Below, piece after piece: positions 46,968 through 55,779 of a stretch of DNA of 64,000 nt. The DNA comes from Thermococcus profundus. Its GTDB lineage: Archaea > Methanobacteriota_B > Thermococci > Thermococcales > Thermococcaceae. Numbering within the stretch: the stretch's first letter is position 1; every line of letters starts with the position of its first letter. The notes under the pieces are model-generated. The model did not search any database and had not been told where the DNA came from. It saw only the letters and a program-made list of their open reading frames with translations. The translations under genes were made by a program, and so were the position numbers. The DNA is taken from positions 1,674,001-1,738,000 of the forward strand of contig NZ_CP014862.1 in NCBI RefSeq assembly GCF_002214585.1. Direction: 5' to 3'.

Positions 46968-48932
46968 TTACAACACCAACGACACTCCATCTTTCCTCAT
47001 GAACTCCACAAACCGCCTGTAAGTGGAATGATCCGAAAGCGTCGATGAGTCTCCAACGACTATAAGCTTTCTTTTAGCCCTTGTTAAGGAGACGTTGAGC
47101 CTTCTAAGGTCGGTCAGAAAGCCGAGCTCGCCCCTCTCGTTGGAGCGGACGAAGGACAGGATGATAACTTCCTTCTCCCTTCCCTGGTAGCCGTCGACCG
47201 TTTTGACCTCGACCTCTTCGCCAACCATCGAGCTTATCAAATCCCTCTGGTCGTCGTAGGGAGTTATGACTCCAACCCACTCGGGCTTTACGCCCATTTC
47301 CATTAATTTCCCAACGGCCTCTGCGACGAGCTTCGCCTCAAGCGGGTTCTCCCTGCTGTCGCTTCCGCGCCTCTGCCTCTCGAAGCGGTCTTCCCTCTTT
47401 GAAGTGTCAATGAAGACCAGCACGTTTTCGGGCTTGAGGATAGTATCCCAAAAATCCCCGAACTCGGGTTCTCTAACTCCCAAATCCTCCAGCGTGATGT
47501 TTCTAACGCTCTCGTGGGCCTCTATTTTGCCATCGTAGAACTCCCTGCTCGGGAACTCCATCAGCCTCTCGTTCATCCTGTACTGAATCCTGAGCATCTC
47601 GCTCTTCTCCGGATAGCGCTCTATTAGGCCCTCAAAGAGAGTCTTTGAAAGCTCCCTCGCCTTCTCGCTCAGTATCGTCGGCGGGAGCTGTTTGTGGTCT
47701 CCGGCAAGCACAAACCTTTTCGCCCTGTTTATCGGGATGAGGACACTTGGGATGGTTGCCTGGGTCGCCTCGTCTATCACCGCTATGTCGTATTCGCCGT
47801 AGTCAATAACCTCTAAACCTGCGGATGCATTCGTCGTAAGAACCACGTCCGCTTCTCGAATTATCTCCCTTGCTATCCTCTCCTCAAGCTTCCTGGCATC
47901 GTCAAAGGTCTTCTTGACCTGCTGATTGAGCTTTATCCACTCCGCCATCTCCCTGATTACTCTCGCTGAAATCCCCCTCGTTCCAATTCCTTTGTCAGCC
48001 AGCCTCAAAATCTCCCTGTCACCCAGACCCCTCCTGTATTTTGGGGCCGGCTTGGTGAAGGTGTCCCTCTTCTCCTTGAGGTTTTCGCCGATTACTCTAA
48101 GCTCTCTCAGCTCTCCGTAGAGGTTGTGCTGGGTGATCAGATAGGCGAGCGTCGTCTCGTGGAGCGCCTTGGAGACCCTGCTGGGGTGGCCAACTCTGAC
48201 AACCTTAAGCCCCGAATCAACGAGCCTCTCAACTATGTTGTCAACTGCCACGTTGCTCTCGGCCGTTGCGAGGACCTTGTGTCCCCTCTCAACTTCCTGC
48301 CTTATCAGCTCCACCAGAGTTCTCGTCTTTCCAGTCCCAAAGGGGCCGTGTACGAGGAAGAAGTCCTCACTCCCAAGGGCCTCGGCTATGGCCCGCCTCT
48401 GACTCGCGTTCAGGCTCTTGTCGAAGGGAGTAAAATTGAGGGGTTCGCCCTTCTCAGGTTCTCTCAACCCGAGATACAGCTCAAGGGCCCGCCTTCCGCT
48501 CTCCCTCAGGTTGTTCAAGTTCTCCAGCCAGCGCTTGAAGGTTATATCGTTTGCATAGAGATCCAATCTAACGCCTTTAAGTGCCCACTCCGGGACGGTT
48601 TCGAGGGCCACAGTTAGAAAGCGCTTCCCCTTCTCCACGACGGTTCCAACAAGATCGCTCTTGAGCGGGTCGCGTTTGCTGATTACAACGAGGTCGCCAA
48701 CGCTTATCTCGGTCTTAATCTCCCTATCCCGTCCATATCTCACCAGAAAATAGCCGAGCTCCTCGCCGACTACCTTCCCGTTGAGGCCGAGAACCGCTCT
48801 CCCAACTTTTTCCCTCTCCCTACCGCTGAGGCGCCTCATCTCTAAGCGCATGGCCTCAATCTCGGCCTTCCGCTCCATCTCAATCAAAACCCTCAGGTGA
48901 GAGATGAACTTTGCAAGTTTCTCCGCTTCCAT
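46968..48932 (-). CDS. SF1B helicase, UPF1/IGHMBP2-like
   Basis: A 654-aa superfamily 1 helicase. Motif [15 protein letters not shown] (about 196), motif II DEATQAT (about 390), motif [12 protein letters not shown], motif IV QYRMNE, motif [14 protein letters not shown] and motif [15 protein letters not shown] are all present, as in the Upf1/Dna2/SMUBP-2 group. The N-terminal beta-barrel domain (1B-like, [12 protein letters not shown]) is present, but no nuclease or zinc domain is fused. Probably 5'-3' unwinding of DNA/RNA; cellular role unknown. Confidence 0.92.
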   Translation of the reverse strand: MEAEKLAKFISHLRVLIEMERKAEIEAMRLEMRRLSGREREKVGRAVLGLNGKVVGEELGYFLVRYGRDREIKTEISVGDLVVISKRDPLKSDLVGTVVEKGKRFLTVALETVPEWALKGVRLDLYANDITFKRWLENLNNLRESGRRALELYLGLREPEKGEPLNFTPFDKSLNASQRRAIAEALGSEDFFLVHGPFGTGKTRTLVELIRQEVERGHKVLATAESNVAVDNIVERLVDSGLKVVRVGHPSRVSKALHETTLAYLITQHNLYGELRELRVIGENLKEKRDTFTKPAPKYRRGLGDREILRLADKGIGTRGISARVIREMAEWIKLNQQVKKTFDDARKLEERIAREIIREADVVLTTNASAGLEVIDYGEYDIAVIDEATQATIPSVLIPINRAKRFVLAGDHKQLPPTILSEKARELSKTLFEGLIERYPEKSEMLRIQYRMNERLMEFPSREFYDGKIEAHESVRNITLEDLGVREPEFGDFWDTILKPENVLVFIDTSKREDRFERQRRGSDSRENPLEAKLVAEAVGKLMEMGVKPEWVGVITPYDDQRDLISSMVGEEVEVKTVDGYQGREKEVIILSFVRSNERGELGFLTDLRRLNVSLTRAKRKLIVVGDSSTLSDHSTYRRFVEFMRKDGVSLVL

Positions 48933-48979
48933 TTTTCTCTCCCGGTTTCAAAAAGAGATGTGCCTTAAAAGAGTTGAGG

Positions 48980-49036
48980 GTGGTCAGCCCATGCGAGTTT
49001 CCTCACCGCTCGGACGAAACTTCCCTCATCATCCCG
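48980..49036 (-). ncRNA. C/D-box guide sRNA
   Basis: Minus strand, in order: C box ATGATGA (49032-49026), 12-nt guide GGGAAGTTTCGT, D' box CCGA (49013-49010), GCG, C' box GTGAGGA (49006-49000), 12-nt guide AACTCGCATGGG, D box CTGA (48987-48984). Both guides have exactly the archaeal 12-nt length. The second is complementary to CCAUGCGAGU, which occurs near the 5' end of archaeal 16S rRNA; by the D+5 rule it would direct 2'-O-methylation at the U of CCAU. The first guide pairs imperfectly with GCGAAACCUCC of 16S rRNA. A TATA-like TTTTTAACC (about 49056-49064) is about 25 nt upstream. It would act with L7Ae, Nop5 and fibrillarin. Confidence 0.8.
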
Positions 49037-49064
49037 GGGAGAATAGAATGGAGAGGTTAAAAAG

Positions 49065-49373
49065 CTAAGCCCTCTCCATTGAGAGAACAACGACTATGTC
49101 GCGGTAGAAAGACTTCACTGCCCTTAAGTGCCTCTCCTCAACGATCCCTGCCCTGGAGACGTGCTCGTAGTACCTCTCAAGCTGGTCAAGCAACCACTGA
49201 AGCTCCTCTCTGGCCCTAGGGCTGAAGCCATTGCCCAAAAGCTTGCCCCTCAAAAACGGCATGACCTCAGACGGACGGCCGAGCGCGGCCCAGAAAAGAC
49301 CCTCTTTTAACACATCGAACAAGAGCTCCTCTGAGTTTTCCCTAACGAACGGTTTCTCCCTCCCCCCTTTCAA
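49065..49373 (-). CDS. Conserved hypothetical protein, apparently frameshifted at its start
   Basis: A 102-aa alpha-helical protein as read from a TTG at 49373 that has no good ribosome site. If the G run at 49362-49367 (six on minus) had five, the frame would continue upstream to ATG 49416, preceded by GGTGATGTCC, giving a protein of about 118 aa starting MMGEVEVVRKAPGKLERG. I think that is the true gene. No family recognised; helical segments with ELQWLLDQLERYYEH suggest a small helical bundle. Confidence 0.65.
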   Translation of the reverse strand: MKGGREKPFVRENSEELLFDVLKEGLFWAALGRPSEVMPFLRGKLLGNGFSPRAREELQWLLDQLERYYEHVSRAGIVEERHLRAVKSFYRDIVVVLSMERA

Positions 49374-49553
49374 GCTTTCCAGGGGCTTTTCTTACAACCT
49401 CGACTTCACCCATCATGGACATCACCGCACCGAAATGAGCTTTGTAGTATTTGGCTTTTTCGGGCAGAAAGCTGAAGATGTGGCGAAGGACATTAAAGAA
49501 ACAAGGAAAATTTTGAACATACATCAATCTAAATCGAGATTTTTGACGTTTCA

Positions 49554-49631
49554 TCAGGCAATCAGCAGGACGCTGATGGCCGCGAGTATCGGTGCAGCGT
49601 ATGAGAGCGCTATCAGGAGTTTTTTCTTCAT
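49554..49631 (-). CDS. Very small hydrophobic membrane peptide (25 aa)
   Basis: A 25-codon gene: MKKKLL, then about 18 hydrophobic residues ending in VLLIA. GGTGATCCC precedes the ATG at the usual distance, and a TATA-like AAAGCTTTTAAGC (about 49660-49672) lies upstream, so expression is plausible. It would be a single membrane-spanning peptide. It sits upstream of the small gene at 49065 on the same strand; similarity to known small proteins was not evaluated. Confidence 0.5.
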   Translation of the reverse strand: MKKKLLIALSYAAPILAAISVLLIA

Positions 49632-49731
49632 GGGATCACCATGTACGAATGTATGCATCTGCTTAAAAGCTTTACGTTTGTAAACCTTCCCCGAAAGACC
49701 CAGGGGGTTTGAGTTCCATCCCCCCAAGAGG

Positions 49732-49739
49732 TTTTTAAG
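49732..49739 (+). promoter_or_regulatory. nadB promoter
   Basis: AGGTTTTTAAGC places a TATA box about 35 nt before the nadB start; the transcript would begin near the AGGTGA ribosome site. Confidence 0.5.
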
Positions 49740-49770
49740 CTACCGCGGGTACTCCAACCAGGTGAGATCG

Positions 49771-51171
49771 ATGACATCCATTGGAATCATCGGCGGCGGC
49801 ATTGCTGGACTGACTGCCGCGCTGTCACTGGCGGGGCGCGGCTACGAGGTTACGCTCATCCACACCGGGATAAAGAGTACGAACTCATATCTGGCCCAGG
49901 CGGGTGTTGCCATTCCAGTTCTAGAGGGAGACTCTCCGAGGGCTCACGTCATCGACACGGTAAAAGCCGGCAAGTACCTCAACGACGAGGAAGTTGTCTG
50001 GAGCGTGATATCAAAGGCCAGTGAGGCCTACGGCTTCCTCCTCTCTCTAGGCCTGAAGTTCGAGACCAACGAAACCGAGGGGGGCCATTCCTTTCCAAGG
50101 GTCTTCACGATAAAGAACGAGACGGGAAAGCACCTGACCAAGATACTCTATCTCCACGCGAGGGAAAAAGGGGTCAACTTCATTAGGGGAAGGGCCGAAG
50201 AGCTTGCCGTTAAGCACGGGAAGGCCTACGGTGTTTTCGTGGACGGCGAGTTCCTGAAGTTCGACGCAACGGTAATAGCCTCAGGGGGCTTTACTGGGCT
50301 CTTCAAGTACACCGCGGGTTCTCCAACGAACATTGGAACCCTAATCGGGGATGCGGTGATGAAAGGGGCTTTTGCAAGGGATCTTGAGTTCGTCCAGTTC
50401 CATCCGACAGGTTTCATCGGAAAAGATGGGGTCAAGCTCATCAGCGAGGCCGTGAGAGGAGCCGGTGCGAAGCTCGTAACCGAGGATGGGGAGCGCTTCG
50501 TAAACGAGCTCTCAACGAGGGACATAGTGGCGAGGGCAATATACCTCCAGATGAAGGGAGGGAAGGGGGTCTTCCTCGACGCCACGGGGATTGAGGGCTT
50601 CAAGAAGAGGTTTCCGCAGATCTACGCCTTCCTGGCCAAGGAGGGAATTGATCCAGCGAAGGACTGGATACCAGTGACGCCAATAGCCCACTACACCATC
50701 GGGGGAATATCAGTTGACCTATGGTACAGGACTGGAATTAAAAACCTCTACGCGATAGGAGAGACCGCGAGCAACGGCTTCCATGGGGCAAACAGACTCG
50801 CGAGCAACTCCCTCCTTGAGTGCGTCGTCTCCGGCCTTGAAGTGGCAAGGACGATAGAGAGGGACAGACCGAGGGTCAGGGAGGTAAAGGAGCCCCATTA
50901 TCACGGCTACGAGAATGGGGACGTTGAGTCCATCAGGAGAATCCTGTGGGAGCATGCCGGAATAGTTCGGAACGCGAGAACGCTCAGGGAGGGCCTGAAG
51001 AAGCTGGATGGTGTTGAAGCAGACCCAAGGATGAAGCTCCTCGCGAGGGGGGTCCTGGAGTGCGCGCTGGCAAGGGAGGAGAGCAGAGGGGCACACTACC
51101 GCGAGGATTTTCCGGCGATGAGAAAGGAGTTTGAGAGGCCGAGCTTTTTTGACGGGAAGTGCAGGCTATAA
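49771..51171 (+). CDS. nadB: L-aspartate oxidase
   Basis: A 466-aa FAD enzyme that oxidises L-aspartate to iminoaspartate, the first step of de novo NAD synthesis. FAD-binding GIIGGGIAGLTAAL at the N-terminus; fumarate-reductase-like motifs SYLAQAGVA, HPTGF and HYTIGGISVD; and the GANRLASNSLLE motif near the C-terminus. The length is shorter than the bacterial enzyme (about 540), as usual in Thermococcales. Start ATG 49771 after AGGTGAGATCG. It works with NadA (51934) and NadC (54238) nearby. Confidence 0.93.
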   Translation: MTSIGIIGGGIAGLTAALSLAGRGYEVTLIHTGIKSTNSYLAQAGVAIPVLEGDSPRAHVIDTVKAGKYLNDEEVVWSVISKASEAYGFLLSLGLKFETNETEGGHSFPRVFTIKNETGKHLTKILYLHAREKGVNFIRGRAEELAVKHGKAYGVFVDGEFLKFDATVIASGGFTGLFKYTAGSPTNIGTLIGDAVMKGAFARDLEFVQFHPTGFIGKDGVKLISEAVRGAGAKLVTEDGERFVNELSTRDIVARAIYLQMKGGKGVFLDATGIEGFKKRFPQIYAFLAKEGIDPAKDWIPVTPIAHYTIGGISVDLWYRTGIKNLYAIGETASNGFHGANRLASNSLLECVVSGLEVARTIERDRPRVREVKEPHYHGYENGDVESIRRILWEHAGIVRNARTLREGLKKLDGVEADPRMKLLARGVLECALAREESRGAHYREDFPAMRKEFERPSFFDGKCRL

Positions 51172-51213
51172 CGTTAAATAGGCTCTCATTTAATAATGCT
51201 GTGGGTGGAGCCA

Positions 51214-51417
51214 ATGCCCAAGATCATAGAAGCAATTTATGAAGAAGGAGTTATAAAACCTCTAAAACCCCTCTCGCTGCCCTCAAAAAAGCTCGTGCTC
51301 TACATAGAGGAGAGGAGATTTTCAGACCTTGTGGACGAGCTTGAGCTGGAAGCGCGTGAAGATGTTGAGGAGGGCATCAAAGCCATCCGGAGAGGGGATC
51401 ATGAGAGTGGTTCTTGA
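51214..51417 (+). CDS. vapB: Antitoxin, DUF104/AF2212-like (VapB partner)
   Basis: A 67-aa protein of the DUF104 type: PKIIEAIYEEGVIKPLKPLSL is the family's N-terminal beta hairpin, followed by an acidic helix. The ATG at 51214 follows GGGTGGAGCCA. The last 17 nt overlap the toxin gene, which itself carries a nonsense codon, so this antitoxin may now be without a full partner. Confidence 0.8.
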   Translation: MPKIIEAIYEEGVIKPLKPLSLPSKKLVLYIEERRFSDLVDELELEAREDVEEGIKAIRRGDHESGS

Positions 51418-51871
51418 TACGAGCGTTATAGCAAAGGCTCTGCTGAGACCGCGAAAAAGCCTTCCAAAGGAGATTTTTGAAAGGGAGAGCGAGACCCATA
51501 GAAAATCGAAGCTGATAATACACCTATGCGATTCTCATAACGTAGCTTTACCCAAAGCTGGTCTCGTCGAAGTTGCCAGCGTCTTGAAGAGAAACGGCCA
51601 CGAGAGGGTGATTCCGCAGGTTCTTGAGTCCCTTTCCATCTCCTATGAAGTTCTCTAAGAAGAAGAGTTTTTTGAAGATGCAATTGAAGTCGCATCCAAA
51701 ACCGGTGCAGCCGGCTTTGACTGTTATTTTATGGCCCTGGCTATGGTGAGAGACGCCCTGTTGATAACGGACGACGAGAAAATGGCCCACCACACAAGAT
51801 CACTTGGGATACGAAGCCTCCTCGTTAGAGAACTTAGTGAAGAGGAAATCACCAACTTGCTGTCCCCTTAA
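51401..51871 (+). pseudogene. vapC: VapC-type PIN toxin gene interrupted by a nonsense codon
   Basis: The frame starts MRVVLDTSVIAKALLRP (Asp6 of the PIN active site) and runs to a TAA at 51656-51658. The same frame continues beyond without shift: EEEFFEDAIEVASKTG, then the PIN motifs GFDCYFMALA and LLITDDEKM, ending at TAA 51869-51871. A single base change (for example GAA to TAA) explains it. The first 85 residues lack the third and fourth acidic residues, so the truncated product should be inactive unless the stop is read through. Confidence 0.88.
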
Positions 51872-51933
51872 CCAAAGGTGTCCAAAAACCCTTTTAACGT
51901 TCTCTCCCATGCCCCAAACATAGGGGTGAGAAA

Positions 51934-52842
51934 ATGGAGAGGGAGAAGCTCATCGAGGAGATAAACCGCCTGAAAGAGGAGAGAAAAGCCATAATCATGG
52001 CCCACAACTACCAGCTGCCCGAAGTGCAGGACATAGCCGACTTCCTCGGCGACAGCCTTGAGCTCGCGAGAAAAGCTGTCAACGTCGATGCAGATGTGAT
52101 AGTCTTTGCCGGCGTTGACTTCATGGCCGAGACCGCGAAGATTCTCAATCCAGGTAAAACCGTCCTCCTTCCAACCAGGAGAGCCACCTGCGCGATGGCC
52201 AACATGCTCACAGTTAGGCACATCCTTGAGGCGAAGGAGAAGTATCCCGACGCTCCCGTTGTTCTCTACGTCAACAGCACCGCGGAGGCCAAGGCTCTTG
52301 CTGATGTAACCGTTACCTCAGCCAACGCCGCTAAAATCGTTTCAAAGCTCGATTCAGACGTTGTGATATTCGGCCCGGACAAGAACCTCGGCCATTACGT
52401 CGCCAAAATGACCGGCAAGAAGATAATCCCAGTTCCGCCGAACGGCCACTGCTACGTCCACAGAAAGTTCACGCTGGAGGACGTTGAGAGGGCTAGGCAA
52501 CTCTACCCGAACGCCAAGCTCATGGTTCACCCGGAGTGCGAGCCAGAAGTGCAGGAGCGGGCAGACGTGATAGTTTCAACCGGCGGCATGATCAAGAGGG
52601 CCCCAGAGTGGGACGAGTGGGTAGTCTTCACGGAGAGGGAGATGGTGTACCGCCTCCAGAGGCTCTATCCGAACATAAAGTTCCACCCAGCCAGAGAAGA
52701 TGCAACCTGCATCGGGATGAAGGCGATAACACTCCAGCACGTCTACGAGTCGCTCAGGGACATGAAATACGAGGTGGAAGTGCCGAAAGAAATAGCGGAG
52801 AAGGCGAGAAAAGCCATCGAGCGGATGCTGGAGATGAGCTGA
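51934..52842 (+). CDS. nadA: Quinolinate synthase A
   Basis: A 302-aa [4Fe-4S] enzyme that condenses iminoaspartate with dihydroxyacetone phosphate to quinolinate. The three cluster cysteines are in [18 protein letters not shown] and [26 protein letters not shown] and [11 protein letters not shown] are the family's substrate motifs. Length as in other archaeal NadA. The ATG follows GGGGTGAGAAA. Separated from nadB by the broken toxin locus. Confidence 0.95.
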   Translation: MEREKLIEEINRLKEERKAIIMAHNYQLPEVQDIADFLGDSLELARKAVNVDADVIVFAGVDFMAETAKILNPGKTVLLPTRRATCAMANMLTVRHILEAKEKYPDAPVVLYVNSTAEAKALADVTVTSANAAKIVSKLDSDVVIFGPDKNLGHYVAKMTGKKIIPVPPNGHCYVHRKFTLEDVERARQLYPNAKLMVHPECEPEVQERADVIVSTGGMIKRAPEWDEWVVFTEREMVYRLQRLYPNIKFHPAREDATCIGMKAITLQHVYESLRDMKYEVEVPKEIAEKARKAIERMLEMS

Positions 52843-52865
52843 CATCTTTTCATAACCTCTTTTCC

Positions 52866-54107
52866 CTACCTCTTCGGCACGCCCGTCCTCACAGTGTAAT
52901 GCTCCAGCGTAGCCCCCTTCTCAACGAACTCATGGGGCCAGATCTTGACGTTGTACATTCTCACATTGTCTTCGATGACTGCGTTGTCCCCTATGACGGA
53001 GTTCACTATCCTGACGTTGTCCCCGATCTCGACGTGGCGGCCGATTACTGAGTTCATTATTCTAACGTTGTCCCCGAGCTTCACCCTGTCCATGACAACG
53101 GAGTGGAGCACCTCGCAACGTTTGCCCAGCATCGAGTAGTTGTCTATCACGGCATCCTCAAGGGCCGTGCCCCTTCCAATGGAGATGTGCCTCCCAAGGA
53201 GCACTTTCCCCTCCACAAGGAGCTCACCACGCTTTATGCGCTCCTTTATCTTTCGCCTCAGGCTTTCGGACATCTCAGACTTACCCTGCATGTAGACGTC
53301 GCGCGTTATCTCCACTGCCTCCATCTCCCCCGGTGAAAGACGGTGGAGGAGGTACATGGCGGCGTTGAGATAGCGCTCCGGCGTACCTACGTCAAACCAG
53401 TAGCCCTCCATGGGATAGCCGTAAACCGCATAGCCGTGCTCTATGAGGGCTGGAATTACGTCCCCACCAAAGTCCAGTTTCCTGGCTTCCCTCATCTCCC
53501 CGGCCCACTCTTCGTTGAGGAACTCCCAGAAGTTCTCGGAGAGGATGTAGATTCCGGTGTTGGCGAGGTTGCTGGGAGCTTCCTCCGGTTTTGGCTTTTC
53601 CACGAAGTACTCGATTCGATAGTCGTCGTCAATCTTGGCAACACCAAAGCCCGTGACATCGCTGACCGGCTGAAGGGCAATCGTCATAAAGGCGTTCTTT
53701 TTCCTGTGCCACCCGTACATGTCCTGAATGTTGAGCTGGTAGATGTTATCGCCTTGAATAACCACAACCGGCTCATTAATCCCGTAGTAGTTCATCGTGT
53801 ACCAGACTGCGTCCCCGTTGGTAGTGCTCTCGTAGCGCGGCATGTAGCGGATCCTCACTTCCTTCTCCAGCCCGTACTTCTTTTTGAGCCAGTAGCCCTC
53901 GCGGAAGTAGTCGAAGAGCGTCGTGTAGTTCACGTACCCCTTAACGCCCAGGTAGACCTCCTCTATTCCATCCTTGGCCAGGCTGAGAATAGAATGCTCC
54001 AGAATGGGTTTGTTCAGGAGCCTAACGAGCCCCTTAGAAGTCTCTATCGTGAGCGGACGGAGCCTCGTGGCTTCTCCACCAATGGGGATAACGGCCTTTT
54101 TTATCAT
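52866..54107 (-). CDS. Sugar-phosphate nucleotidyltransferase (GDP-mannose pyrophosphorylase-like)
   Basis: A 413-aa enzyme with an N-terminal nucleotidyltransferase domain (KAVIPIGGEATRLRPLT, the GxGxRL-type loop; VIQGDNIY metal Asp) and a C-terminal left-handed beta-helix of hexapeptide repeats (SVIGRHVEIGDNVRIVNSVIGDNAVIEDN). Makes an NDP-sugar from NTP and sugar-1-phosphate; mannose-1-phosphate or glucose-1-phosphate are both possible. Here the usual GGxGTRL has become GGEATRL. ATG 54107 after CGGTGGCCACC. Transcribed against the nad genes. Confidence 0.85.
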   Translation of the reverse strand: MIKKAVIPIGGEATRLRPLTIETSKGLVRLLNKPILEHSILSLAKDGIEEVYLGVKGYVNYTTLFDYFREGYWLKKKYGLEKEVRIRYMPRYESTTNGDAVWYTMNYYGINEPVVVIQGDNIYQLNIQDMYGWHRKKNAFMTIALQPVSDVTGFGVAKIDDDYRIEYFVEKPKPEEAPSNLANTGIYILSENFWEFLNEEWAGEMREARKLDFGGDVIPALIEHGYAVYGYPMEGYWFDVGTPERYLNAAMYLLHRLSPGEMEAVEITRDVYMQGKSEMSESLRRKIKERIKRGELLVEGKVLLGRHISIGRGTALEDAVIDNYSMLGKRCEVLHSVVMDRVKLGDNVRIMNSVIGRHVEIGDNVRIVNSVIGDNAVIEDNVRMYNVKIWPHEFVEKGATLEHYTVRTGVPKR

Positions 54108-54237
54108 GGTGGCCACCGTTTAACTTTGCCATAAGTGAATAAAAAATTATCCCCTGAGGGCAGAGGAATAGCAGTACAGAAAGCAAAATCAGAAAACAAA
54201 ATAAAGGGAAAACCAGAATGGGGGAGAGGTGAAAGCA

Positions 54238-55071
54238 ATGGTTCCGCTCAGCTATCTGCTCCGCTTCATTGAGGAGGATGCACCCTTCGGCGACGTCACG
54301 AGCGAGGCAGTGATCCCGGAGGGGATGGACGCCAAGGCGCTCATCATAGCAAAGCAGGACGGAATCATAGCGGGCGTTGAAGAGGCAAGGGCCCTCTTTG
54401 AGCACTTCGGCGTTAAGGTTGAGGTCCGGAAGAGGGACGGTGAGGAAGTCAAGAAAGGTGAGATCATCCTAGAACTCGAAGGAAACGCCCGCTCCATCCT
54501 CCTAGTGGAGAGGACTGCACTGAACGTCATGGGGAGGATGAGCGGGATTGCAACAGAGGTTAGAAGGCTCACCGAGAAAGTTAGGACCGTCAACCCAAAA
54601 GTCCGTGTGGCTGGAACGAGGAAGACCCTGCTGAAGCCCATTGACAAGCGCGCTCTCCTCATCGGAGGTGGGGAGACCCACCGCTTCTCCCTAAGCGACG
54701 CGATACTCATAAAGGACAACCACCTCGCCCTTGTTTCGCTTGAGGAGGCCGTAAAACGCGCGAAGGCCTTCAGCGTCTATAAGGTCGTGGAGGTGGAAGT
54801 GGAGAGTCTGGAGGATGCCCTAAAGGCCGCCAGAGCCGGCGCCGATGTGATCATGCTCGACAACATGACGCCGGAAGAAATCGGAGAAGTCCTAGAAGCC
54901 CTAGAGAAGGAAGGCCTCCGGGACAGGGTCAAAATCGAGGTCTCGGGCGGGATAACCCCAGAGAACATAACGGAGTACGCCAAACTTGATGTGGACGTCA
55001 TCAGCCTCGGCTACCTAACCCACTCCGTTAAGAACTTCGACGTCAGCCTCGAGGTGATCGGGAGGGTCTAG
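54238..55071 (+). CDS. nadC: Quinolinate phosphoribosyltransferase
   Basis: A 277-aa enzyme that converts quinolinate and PRPP to nicotinate mononucleotide. EDAPFGDVTSEAV at the N-terminus, RTALNVMGRMSGIAT, AGTRKTLL, HRFSLSDAILIKDNH and IEVSGGITPENI are the family's conserved blocks, including the PRPP-binding Arg and Lys residues. Start ATG 54238 after GAGAGGTGAAAGCA. Completes the NAD pathway begun by nadB and nadA. Confidence 0.95.
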   Translation: MVPLSYLLRFIEEDAPFGDVTSEAVIPEGMDAKALIIAKQDGIIAGVEEARALFEHFGVKVEVRKRDGEEVKKGEIILELEGNARSILLVERTALNVMGRMSGIATEVRRLTEKVRTVNPKVRVAGTRKTLLKPIDKRALLIGGGETHRFSLSDAILIKDNHLALVSLEEAVKRAKAFSVYKVVEVEVESLEDALKAARAGADVIMLDNMTPEEIGEVLEALEKEGLRDRVKIEVSGGITPENITEYAKLDVDVISLGYLTHSVKNFDVSLEVIGRV

Positions 55072-55119
55072 AACGGCGCCCGACAGATCTCTTCTTTCTC
55101 CCAATGCCCCAAACGGGAC

Positions 55120-55779
55120 TCAGCCGGCATCACCCGCGCTCTTACCCTCCCCGAGAAGGGACTGGAGAAGGATCGCCATCACCCTGTTGCCGACTGTTTG
55201 AGCGGCTTCGGCTATCTCCTCTTCGTCGGCCGCTCCGGGAGAGGTGTAGAGGTAGAGGGCATAGGCGACCACCCTCGGATCACCCTCCTTCGAAACCTCC
55301 ATGGCTCTGTTCAACATGGGATCGTCCATCAGCCTGTCCGCCAGTCTGCGGAGGGCGCTTTCATCGTTGTTCTCAAGGGCCTCTCTGAGGGGGATGTAAA
55401 AATCCCTAACAACCCTCCTGGCGGCCCTGGCCCGTTCGTCGAGGTCAAAGGTTTCTTCTTCGCTGCCCCTCCTAGAGAGGTAGTAGAAAATGATGAGGAG
55501 CAGGATCCCCACGGTCAGGACTCCGTAGATCATAAGGGAAGCCCCTGATGCAGAGCCAAGAACGCTTCCATAGCGGGATCTCAAGAGGTAGAGGATGAGG
55601 AGGCCCCCAATCACCCACGCCGCGCTCACCCACAGATAGGCACTTACGGGAGAGGACGGCTTTGGAACTGGCCTTTTCTCTTCTGAGAGAGCCCTCTCCT
55701 CGGCTATCTCAATGAGTGCGTTCAGCCTCTTCACGCGCTTGTCTATTTCGTTAAAAACTTCCTTTGGAACCTCCATCAT
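55120..55779 (-). CDS. Membrane protein with cytoplasmic helical domain, unknown
   Basis: A 219-aa protein: an N-terminal helix (VFNEIDKRVKRLNALIEIAEERA), two membrane segments (about 47-66 and 76-98), and a C-terminal helical domain rich in Asp/Glu/Arg (about 110-219). No family recognised. It overlaps the creatininase-family gene by 4 nt at its start, so the two are coupled. Confidence 0.7.
   Translation of the reverse strand: MMEVPKEVFNEIDKRVKRLNALIEIAEERALSEEKRPVPKPSSPVSAYLWVSAAWVIGGLLILYLLRSRYGSVLGSASGASLMIYGVLTVGILLLIIFYYLSRRGSEEETFDLDERARAARRVVRDFYIPLREALENNDESALRRLADRLMDDPMLNRAMEVSKEGDPRVVAYALYLYTSPGAADEEEIAEAAQTVGNRVMAILLQSLLGEGKSAGDAG

Noticed and set aside
49342-49554. 70-aa minus-strand frame starting in the stop of the 25-aa peptide
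   Set aside because: Its first half is AT-rich with no ribosome site for its ATG; only its last part, from 49416, looks coding and is better explained as the frameshifted start of the gene at 49065.
49231-49683. 150-aa plus frame (MSFVVFGFFGQKAEDVAKD from 49435) over the small minus-strand genes
   Set aside because: A pleasant amphipathic segment, but no ribosome site or promoter on plus and it runs through the minus-strand peptide gene.
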